Assembly: GCA_023264755.1 (NCBI GenBank)
Contig: JAHFVB010000084.1
Coordinates: forward strand, 1 to 12,076
Reading direction: 5' to 3'
Origin: Mycobacterium sp.
GTDB lineage: Bacteria > Actinomycetota > Actinomycetes > Mycobacteriales > Mycobacteriaceae
DNA length: 12,076 bases
Shown: one piece after another, positions 7,411-12,076 of the stretch
Position numbering within the stretch: position 1 is the stretch's first letter
How the letters are laid out: every line of letters begins with the position of its first letter
Program-made: the position numbers and the translations under genes
The notes under the pieces: generated by a model
Told to the model about the DNA's origin: nothing
The model's database searches: none
What the model saw: the letters and a program-made list of their open reading frames with translations, nothing else

Positions 7411-8289
7411 TCACGACTCCCGTCGTGGCCCCGCGGCGGCCTGGTGGTCGGTGCGGTGTTGATCCTCGATCACCTTGGAGGACCGGCGAATTCGGATCAC
7501 CAGCAGGAACATCACCGCCAACGTCACCGCCAGTGCGACGGCGAGGTTGCTGATGCTGCCGGTGACGCGGGCGAGCCAACCCTGCACCTCGACTGCGGTG
7601 TCCGCATCGAGGACACCACCGAGATTCGCCGTGCCTGCGGTGACCAGGAACAGCACCCCGATGCCGATGAAGAGCAGTCCCGACACCAGCGAGGTGGTGT
7701 GGGTGCGGATCGGACCAATTCGTATTTCTCTTCCCCGCAGCCACTTTCGGCTTCCCAGCCGGTATCTGTCCCACAACGCGGCCAGCACGGCGAGTGGCAG
7801 CGTCATCCCGGCGGCATAGACCGCCATCAGAAGTGCGCCGTACGGTGCGTCGCCGCCGGCGACCGCGACGGTCAGGACCGCTCCCAGCAACGGTCCGGAG
7901 CAGAAGCCCGCCAACCCGTAGACGGTACCGAGCACGAAGATCGAAAGGCGCGTCGCGACGACCGTGCGACCTGCGATGCGCTGGGCGAAGCCCAGATGGA
8001 ATCCTTTGCCCAGCAGGATCATCACGCCGAACGCCATGATGACCAAGGCGCTGACGAACGTCGTCTGGTCACGGTAGGTGCTGATGGCCGATCCGACGGC
8101 ACCGACCCCGGCGCCGAGTGGCACCAGGACCGCGCCGAGTCCCAGGAAGAAGACCCCCGTGCGGGCGACCAGGGTGCCGAGTCCGTCGAAGGCGTAGGCG
8201 AAGAACGACGGCAGCAGCAGCGCCGAACACGGGCTGAGAATCGCGAGTAGACCGCCCAGCAGCGCGCCCAGTATCCCGATGTGCGTCAT
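7411..8289 (-). CDS. CcdA/DsbD-type transmembrane thiol-electron carrier
   Basis: This 292-residue membrane protein of the CcdA family carries reducing equivalents from cytoplasmic thioredoxin to extracytoplasmic thiol proteins. The two conserved membrane cysteines are visible: Cys21 in LSPCSALLLPSF, inside helix 1, and Cys130 in GLAGFCSGPLLGAV, in a later helix. This is the paired arrangement known for CcdA and the DsbD beta domain. About six or seven helices are followed by a charged cytoplasmic tail (from about 267). CcdA proteins are often about 220-250 residues, so the extra tail and the loop at about 173-197 are additions. Its ATG overlaps the TGA of the DsbA-like gene (ATGA), so the pair is translationally coupled and the DsbA-like protein is the likely partner. 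Confidence 0.88.
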   Translation of the reverse strand: MTHIGILGALLGGLLAILSPCSALLLPSFFAYAFDGLGTLVARTGVFFLGLGAVLVPLGAGVGAVGSAISTYRDQTTFVSALVIMAFGVMILLGKGFHLGFAQRIAGRTVVATRLSIFVLGTVYGLAGFCSGPLLGAVLTVAVAGGDAPYGALLMAVYAAGMTLPLAVLAALWDRYRLGSRKWLRGREIRIGPIRTHTTSLVSGLLFIGIGVLFLVTAGTANLGGVLDADTAVEVQGWLARVTGSISNLAVALAVTLAVMFLLVIRIRRSSKVIEDQHRTDHQAAAGPRRES

Positions 8290-9053
8290 GCGTTGGGGGG
8301 CCGGCCCGCCGCGAGGTTGTCGATCATGCCGGTGAACACCTCGGTCGGTTGAGCCCCGAGCACCGGGGTGCCGGAGACCGAGAACGCCGGTGTGGAGGGG
8401 ATCCCAAATCGATTGGCTACCTGCAGGTCGGCGCCGATGGCGGCGTCGAACGACGTCCCGGCGGCATCGGCGGTGAACCGCGCCAGGTCGGGTACACCCG
8501 CCTGGCGGGCGAAGCCCTCCAACGCGGCGGCCGTCAGGTCGGGGTGCCCCTTGGCGGGCGCGGCCTGATAGACGGCGGTGAGGAAGGGCCAGAAGCGGCC
8601 CTGAGCGGCAGCTGCACGTCCGGCGCGGGCGGCCGCCATGGATTGCGCCCCGAAGATGGGCATGTCACGCCATTCGATGCGCAGCACACCGGATTTCACG
8701 TACTTGTCGATCAGCACCGGCTCGGTGGTCCTGGCGAACTGCGCGCAGAACGGACACCGGAAGTCGGCGAACTCGACGAGCGTAACCGGGGCCGTCACCG
8801 CCCCCTGGGCAAGCGGGTCGTCGGGCTGGCGCCGGGCCAGGTCGCCGAGCGGCCCGAGTGGCGCGACCGGCTTGGCGCTGGTTGCGGCCGTCGAAGTGGC
8901 GGGGGCCGAAGTGGCTGTGGCCCTGGCGGATTCGGGGCCGTGGCCTTGACGCACGACGATGATCACGATCAGCACGACGGCGATGACGGCAGCGCCGAGG
9001 AGCAGCAGGACGTCACGACGTCGCGTCGTCTTGGCCGAGGCGGATTCGATCAC
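8286..9053 (-). CDS. Membrane-anchored DsbA-like thioredoxin-fold oxidoreductase
   Basis: This 255-residue protein starts at GTG 9053, which has an AAGGAAGGG site 7 nt upstream. An in-frame extension to 9308 would overlap most of the regulator's 3' end and is rejected. Residues 14-34 form a single membrane anchor after a basic N-terminus. A low-complexity Ala/Thr/Ser linker follows (about 41-62), then a thioredoxin-fold domain with the active site C100-P-F-C103 (FADFRCPFCAQF) and the cis-proline loop GIPSTPAF (Pro222). This is the Thioredoxin_4/DsbA architecture. It should act outside the membrane on disulfides of envelope or secreted proteins, as oxidase or reductase. Coupling to the CcdA-like gene suggests it may be kept reduced. 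It lies 25 nt downstream of the GntR-type regulator gene. Confidence 0.9.
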   Translation of the reverse strand: MIESASAKTTRRRDVLLLLGAAVIAVVLIVIIVVRQGHGPESARATATSAPATSTAATSAKPVAPLGPLGDLARRQPDDPLAQGAVTAPVTLVEFADFRCPFCAQFARTTEPVLIDKYVKSGVLRIEWRDMPIFGAQSMAAARAGRAAAAQGRFWPFLTAVYQAAPAKGHPDLTAAALEGFARQAGVPDLARFTADAAGTSFDAAIGADLQVANRFGIPSTPAFSVSGTPVLGAQPTEVFTGMIDNLAAGRPPNA

Positions 9054-9060
9054 TCGGGTT

Positions 9061-9069
9061 CCCTTCCTT
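9061..9069 (-). promoter_or_regulatory. Ribosome binding site for the DsbA-like gene
   Basis: On the minus strand this reads AAGGAAGGG, 7 nt before GTG 9053. It decides that start over the longer open frame. It lies between the regulator stop and the DsbA-like start. Confidence 0.7.
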
Positions 9070-9078
9070 GGGCGGTGG

Positions 9079-9897
9079 TCACGTGCGGGAAAGCGCCTGC
9101 GCGGTAAGGAACGTGTAGCCCTCACTGGGTGAGAAGCGGGCGCTGACGGAGAAGCGGTCACCGCGAATGAGGGTGTGGCGCAGTTCCACCGGACGGCCAC
9201 CGGCGCAGCTGAGCCGCCGGATCGAAAGCGCGGCCGAACGCTCGTCGAGCTCGAGTAGCGCGGCCTCGGCGGGGTCCGGCACGACGGCGGTGACGTCTTC
9301 CCGACCACCCGTCAGCCGGATGCCGCAGCGGGTGTCGAGTTCGATGTAGAGGGCGGTGTGGGTGAACGTTGCATCCAGCAGCGGTGCGGCGAGCTCGGCC
9401 GGCAGCCACGCCGAATCGAGCGCCAGCGGTACGTCTCCGGCCATCCGCAGCCGCTCGAGGTAGACCAGCGGTGCGTCGGGGCCCATCTGCAGGGTGTCGG
9501 CTATCACCGGGTCGGTGCGCAGCTCCAAGGCCCGCACGACGCTGTACTGACTGAGCCCGGTGGCCTCCACCGCCGCGAACAAGCTGTACAGCGCGCCCAA
9601 CGGCTGTTCGATGACCGGCACGTCGGCCAAGCGGGTGGCGCGGCCGCGTTCGGCGATCAACACGCCCTCGGCGCGCAGATGCCGCAGCGCTTCGCGCACC
9701 GTGTGCCGGCTCAACCCGTAGGCCGCGGTCAAGGCGTGTTCGCCGGGGAACCCGGTGGTGAACTCTCCGGCATTGATGCGGTCCAAAAGGTCGGCCCGTA
9801 GTTGCGCCCACAGCGGCAATGCGCTGGACCTGTCCATGCGGGCACTGCGCTCACCACGCTCGCGGCTTTCCCCGTCGACCACTTCCCGACCCTCCAC
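9079..9897 (-). CDS. GntR-family transcriptional regulator, HutC/UTRA type
   Basis: This protein has 272 residues from GTG 9897, or 252 from the internal ATG at 9837, where the conserved GntR domain begins (MDRSSALPLWAQLRADL). The longer start has a GGAG site at good spacing; the ATG has none obvious. Numbered from the ATG, the winged helix spans about 6-70, with PGEHALTAAYGLSRHTVREAL (31-51) as the helix-turn-helix and RGRATRL (64-70) as the wing. The rest (about 90-245) fits a UTRA effector domain, with VYLERLRMAGDVPLALDSAWLP-type and LRHTLIRGDRF motifs. Such repressors release DNA on binding a small molecule, which is unknown here. It sits upstream of the DsbA-like/CcdA pair and divergent from the CPVC membrane protein, so it probably controls both, and itself. 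Confidence 0.9.
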   Translation of the reverse strand: MEGREVVDGESRERGERSARMDRSSALPLWAQLRADLLDRINAGEFTTGFPGEHALTAAYGLSRHTVREALRHLRAEGVLIAERGRATRLADVPVIEQPLGALYSLFAAVEATGLSQYSVVRALELRTDPVIADTLQMGPDAPLVYLERLRMAGDVPLALDSAWLPAELAAPLLDATFTHTALYIELDTRCGIRLTGGREDVTAVVPDPAEAALLELDERSAALSIRRLSCAGGRPVELRHTLIRGDRFSVSARFSPSEGYTFLTAQALSRT

Positions 9898-9952
9898 TCG
9901 CCCAGCTCCAGCCGGGCTCGTCCGAAAGGGGGCGCCCGCGTGGAGACTTCGC

Positions 9953-9963
9953 TACGCTAGCCT
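9953..9963 (+). promoter_or_regulatory. Possible -10 elements for the leader/CPVC gene
   Basis: Two hexamers that share a T both fit TANNNT: TACGCT (9953-9958) and TAGCCT (9958-9963). Either would place the start point within or next to the palindrome at 9966-9977. No clear -35 is visible. Confidence 0.3.
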
Positions 9964-9964
9964 A

Positions 9965-9993
9965 CATGTACGTACATCCGTACGACCGTTCAA
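9965..9993 (-). promoter_or_regulatory. Possible promoter of the GntR-type regulator operon
   Basis: On the minus strand TTGAAC (9993-9988) is a good -35-like hexamer. A 17-nt spacer separates it from TACATG (9970-9965), a partial -10 match. Transcription would begin near 9958, about 60 nt before GTG 9897. The palindrome overlaps this -10, as expected for autorepression. Confidence 0.35.
9966..9977. promoter_or_regulatory. Candidate GntR operator: perfect 12-bp palindrome
   Basis: ATGTACGTACAT is a perfect inverted repeat centred between 9971 and 9972. A further GTAC follows at 9980-9983 within CGTACG, so GTAC occurs three times in 16 bases. The site is in the divergent spacer between the regulator and the CPVC gene leader, and it overlaps predicted promoter elements on both strands. 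GntR-family dimers generally bind short palindromes next to their own gene. That this regulator binds here is inference. Confidence 0.55.
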
Positions 9994-10018
9994 GGAGCTG
10001 AGCGCCCTGCGAGGACAC

Positions 10019-10075
10019 ATGACTTGCCCTGAGAAGTTCGGCGACCGCCTGCTGAACCGGGCGCAGCCGTGGTGA
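10019..10075 (+). CDS. 18-residue leader ORF coupled to the CPVC membrane protein
   Basis: This short frame starts at ATG, preceded by GAGGA at 10011-10015 (3 nt spacing, rather short). It encodes 18 residues beginning MTCPEKFGD and ending AQPW. Its TGA overlaps the GTG of the next gene (GTGA at 10072-10075). The next gene has no convincing ribosome site of its own, which suggests the leader is translated to deliver ribosomes. A stronger AAGGAG occurs at 9992-9997, but only a CTG codon (10007, in the same frame) is suitably spaced after it. I know of no homologue. The peptide contains one cysteine. Confidence 0.45.
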   Translation: MTCPEKFGDRLLNRAQPW

Positions 10076-10533
10076 GGGCCTTGCTGGCCTGGCCGCGGCG
10101 GCGTTGGGTCGCAGCCTGCGCCGCGGCTCTGGGCACGGTCGCACTCGTCGGCGTGCCGACTGACCTGATCGACACCCCGCTGTTCTCCCGCGCGGTACCG
10201 CCGACCTGGTGGGCCTGGCCCGCCCTGATACTGACCGCCGGCTTGACCGGGCTACTCGTCGCGACCTACGTCGCCACTCCCGTGGACACCGAATCCGGCC
10301 GGTCCGCTTCGCGGGCAGGCAGTCTCGGTGGCGTACTCAGCTTCTTCGCCGTCGGGTGTCCCGTGTGCAACAAGCTGGTCTTGCTCGCGCTGGGGACGGC
10401 CGGCGCACTCCGCTGGTTCGAGCCGGTGCAACCGATTCTGTCCATCGCCGGTCTGCTGTTACTGGGCTGGGCGCTGCGGGTCCGACTGCGCGCCGAACGC
10501 GCCTGTCCGGTGCCCTCCCGCGCCGGGTCCTGA
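10072..10533 (+). CDS. Small four-helix membrane protein with CPVC motif
   Basis: This 153-residue protein has about four membrane helices: roughly 12-30, 46-68, 84-112 and 119-137. Helix 3 carries C96-P-V-C99 within FFAVGCPVCNKLVLLALG, a CXXC motif inside or at the edge of the membrane, suggesting thiol redox or metal chemistry. The C-terminal tail is basic, with a further cysteine at 145. I do not recognise a named family. GTG 10072 was chosen because it overlaps the leader TGA; GTG 10069 is an alternative adding one residue. The gene diverges from the GntR-type regulator and the DsbA-like/CcdA pair, so a shared role in extracytoplasmic thiol metabolism is likely but inferred. It ends 8 nt from the convergent hydrolase gene. 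Confidence 0.75.
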   Translation: MRALLAWPRRRWVAACAAALGTVALVGVPTDLIDTPLFSRAVPPTWWAWPALILTAGLTGLLVATYVATPVDTESGRSASRAGSLGGVLSFFAVGCPVCNKLVLLALGTAGALRWFEPVQPILSIAGLLLLGWALRVRLRAERACPVPSRAGS

Positions 10534-10547
10534 CCCCAGGTTCAGGA
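10528..10547. terminator. Hairpin spanning two convergent stop codons
   Basis: TCCTGA (10528-10533) and TCAGGA (10542-10547) are perfect inverted repeats. Inner CC/GG pairs could extend the stem past a single bulge. The left arm contains the TGA of the CPVC gene and the right arm contains the stop of the hydrolase gene. No T-run follows on either side, so this would be a non-canonical bidirectional terminator at best. Confidence 0.35.
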
Positions 10548-12041
10548 GTCGCCGTTGGACTCGGACTTGTCCGGCCGCTGATGCTTGGGGCCGGACACCT
10601 TGTTCCCGGAATTGTCGGCCGCCTTGTTCACGGTGTTGCTCACGGCCTTGTTCAGACCCTTGGTCACGTCGTTCAAGCCCTTGGTCACGTCGCTGACCGA
10701 CGGGGCCTTCACCTTGGTGTGAGCGGGCTTTGGCGCCAGGCCATCGGTGTCGTCCTGGGTGGCCGTCGCCGAGGTCTTGTTCTTCGCAACGGCGGACACC
10801 TTGAGCGGGGCCGGGTTCGGGAGCGCGTCGGGCGCGATCGCGGGCAGCTTGAGCACAGCCGGGTTCGGCAGCGTGGCGGGCGCGATCGCAGGTAGCTCGA
10901 ACGACAGCTTGGGCAACCCGGTGCCCAGCTGATCCAGCGGCTTGATCAGCGACTTGACCGAGGGCTTCGGTGCCGGCGCGAGCTGCCCCGCAGAAGTCGC
11001 CAGCGTGCTCACCAACTGAATTGGGTTGGCCGTACTGCTCGAACCGAGTCCGGGCCAGAGGCCGGCCGGGGTCGGATTGCCGTAATCGGTTCTGTCGTAA
11101 CCGAGTTCGACGATCGAGCGCAGCACGGGGTCGATGGCTTGGAGAATCGGCTCCGGCACGATTCCGTTGAACGGCATCAGCAGCGGCAGCTCGTTGGTGG
11201 CGATCAGGTAGTACTCGGTGTTGGTCGCGGTGTCGTTCTGGTAGTACATCGAATTGCCGCTGCTCTTGGCCGCTTCCAGGTCGGCCGCGGTGACGTCGGT
11301 CTGCGTGGCGCCGTGCAGGTAGTAGATGCCCAAGATGGCGTTGGCTGTGGCCACCAGGTTCAACGGGTAGGTCGGGAAGTCGGACCAGCCGTCGTACTGG
11401 CGGGAGATGTCGACCGTGTGCGGAGAGTCCGGGCCGCTGTTCGGCGTCGCGCCGTTGAACGACACTCCGAGAATCGGAATGTAGAGCCCGTTGAAGCGTT
11501 CGAGGATGCCGCCGTTGGGTCGATTCGGGTTCTCGACCAGCACATAGGTGACGTCGGGCGCGCTGGGGTCACCGAGGTGTTGGCCCTTGTAGATCGAGGC
11601 CACGACGGCGCCCTGCGAGTAGCCGTAGATCACGTCGCCGTTTTGAATGGGTTCGCCATTCAGCTCGGTCAGGCCCTTGGCGACGGAACCGTCGAAGGTG
11701 GGGTCGCTCAACCCCGTCACCGGCCAGAAGCTGGCCGGATAGTCGACCTTCTTACACGGCGTCCCCCCTGTTGCACACGCGGTCGAGTCGACGCCCGAAC
11801 CGTCGAGCATTCGCCCGACGAACGCCTCGTATTGCGCATCGGTCGGGTTGGACGTAACGCCCTTGGTACCGCGCAGGTACCAAACGGTGGCGGTATTGAC
11901 CACCTGCGGGCTCATCGACAACGTCGGCGTCATGCCGACCAGGACTGCCGCACCTGCGGCCGCGACGATGGTGGCCGCGCCCGCCACTGGCAACCGCTTG
12001 GCACTCCGTCCGGCGCGGTGCCGTCCCCCCGAATTCCCCAT
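10542..12041 (-). CDS. Secreted PE-PPE-domain alpha/beta hydrolase with repeat tail
   Basis: This 499-residue protein has a basic N-terminus and a hydrophobic helix (about 17-37), indicating export as a signal peptide or anchor. Residues about 50-330 match a PE-PPE domain, an alpha/beta-hydrolase serine esterase fold. The nucleophile elbow is G140-Y-S142-Q-G144 (VIYGYSQGA), with VENPNRPNGG at 169-178 and QYDGWSDFPTYP at 215-226. Acid and histidine candidates are Asp217 or Asp221 and His243. No PE or PPE N-terminal domain is present, like the mycobacterial acyltransferases Chp1 and Chp2, which act on trehalose lipids; the substrate here is unknown. Cys89 and Cys96 could form a disulfide. The tail (about 345-499) is Pro/Ala-rich and then Lys-rich, with two tandem repeats, and may be disordered or wall-associated. 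The start ATG has a GGGGAG site 7 nt upstream. It is convergent with the CPVC gene. Confidence 0.9.
   Translation of the reverse strand: MGNSGGRHRAGRSAKRLPVAGAATIVAAAGAAVLVGMTPTLSMSPQVVNTATVWYLRGTKGVTSNPTDAQYEAFVGRMLDGSGVDSTACATGGTPCKKVDYPASFWPVTGLSDPTFDGSVAKGLTELNGEPIQNGDVIYGYSQGAVVASIYKGQHLGDPSAPDVTYVLVENPNRPNGGILERFNGLYIPILGVSFNGATPNSGPDSPHTVDISRQYDGWSDFPTYPLNLVATANAILGIYYLHGATQTDVTAADLEAAKSSGNSMYYQNDTATNTEYYLIATNELPLLMPFNGIVPEPILQAIDPVLRSIVELGYDRTDYGNPTPAGLWPGLGSSSTANPIQLVSTLATSAGQLAPAPKPSVKSLIKPLDQLGTGLPKLSFELPAIAPATLPNPAVLKLPAIAPDALPNPAPLKVSAVAKNKTSATATQDDTDGLAPKPAHTKVKAPSVSDVTKGLNDVTKGLNKAVSNTVNKAADNSGNKVSGPKHQRPDKSESNGDS
10650..10691 (-). repeat. Two tandem 21-nt units encoding DVTKGLN
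   Basis: The units at 10650-10670 and 10671-10691 differ at only two positions. They encode DVTKGLN twice (residues 451-464) in the lysine-rich tail of the PE-PPE-domain hydrolase. The near identity suggests a recent in-frame duplication. Confidence 0.9.
10800..10895 (-). repeat. Two tandem 48-nt units encoding a 16-residue Pro/Ala repeat
   Basis: The units at 10848-10895 and 10800-10847 encode LPAIAPATLPNPAVLK and LPAIAPDALPNPAPLK (residues 383-398 and 399-414) of the PE-PPE-domain hydrolase. The repeat is extended and proline-rich, consistent with a linker or wall-spanning segment. Confidence 0.9.
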
Positions 12042-12076
12042 GACTACTCCCCTGCCCCAGCCATTCGATGCTGAGC

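Noticed and set aside
9054..9308. N-terminal extension of the DsbA-like protein to 9308
   Set aside because: It reads off-frame through the regulator's 3' end. GTG 9053 has a strong ribosome site and is followed directly by the membrane anchor.
9966..10001. 11-codon frame starting at the ATG inside the palindrome (MYVHPYDRSRS)
   Set aside because: It has no ribosome binding site, its start lies within the likely operator, and it is not coupled to the downstream gene.
11139..12074. 311-codon plus-strand open frame
   Set aside because: It is antisense to the PE-PPE-domain hydrolase and is Arg/Val/Gly/His-rich without motifs.
1..12076. Mobile element, CRISPR array or tRNA gene
   Set aside because: No transposase, integrase, terminal inverted repeats, spaced direct repeats or tRNA-like segment was recognised by reading. 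The only tandem repeats are those inside the PE-PPE-domain hydrolase gene.

Overview
The window is GC-rich and almost fully coding, with frequent GTG starts and 4-base ATGA/GTGA gene overlaps. The strongest taxonomic clue is the last gene, a secreted PE-PPE-domain alpha/beta hydrolase. That family is essentially restricted to mycobacteria and close relatives, so I infer a Mycobacterium/Mycolicibacterium-type actinobacterium. I cannot name the species.

Region A (about 1-7392) is a surface or exopolysaccharide locus. A five-gene minus-strand operon reads from 5997 towards position 1. It encodes a Wzx-type flippase, a small Wzz-like chain-length protein, an O-antigen ligase/Wzy-type polymerase, a GT4 glycosyltransferase and a lipoprotein cut by the window edge. 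Spacing is tight: 10 nt, a GTGA overlap, an ATGA overlap and a 17-nt overlap. The polymerase carries an extra C-terminal domain that looks like a second Wzz domain, paralogous to its upstream neighbour. A second GT4 glycosyltransferase (6136-7392, plus strand) is transcribed divergently from the flippase. Together these could build lipid-linked repeat units, flip them, polymerise them and control chain length. No initiating phosphoglycosyltransferase is visible; it may lie beyond the left edge.

Region B (7411-10533) looks like an extracytoplasmic thiol-redox module. On the minus strand, a GntR/HutC-type regulator is followed by a membrane-anchored DsbA-like thioredoxin (CPFC) and a CcdA-type membrane electron carrier joined by an ATGA overlap. 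Divergently, an 18-codon leader ORF is coupled by a GTGA overlap to a four-helix membrane protein with a CPVC motif. The divergent promoter region holds a perfect 12-bp palindrome that is a good candidate operator.

Region C (10542-12041) is the PE-PPE-domain hydrolase with a repeat-bearing C-terminal tail. It is convergent with region B, and a small hairpin spans both stop codons. No tRNA, rRNA, CRISPR array or insertion sequence was recognised, and no stretch over 300 bases lacks a gene.
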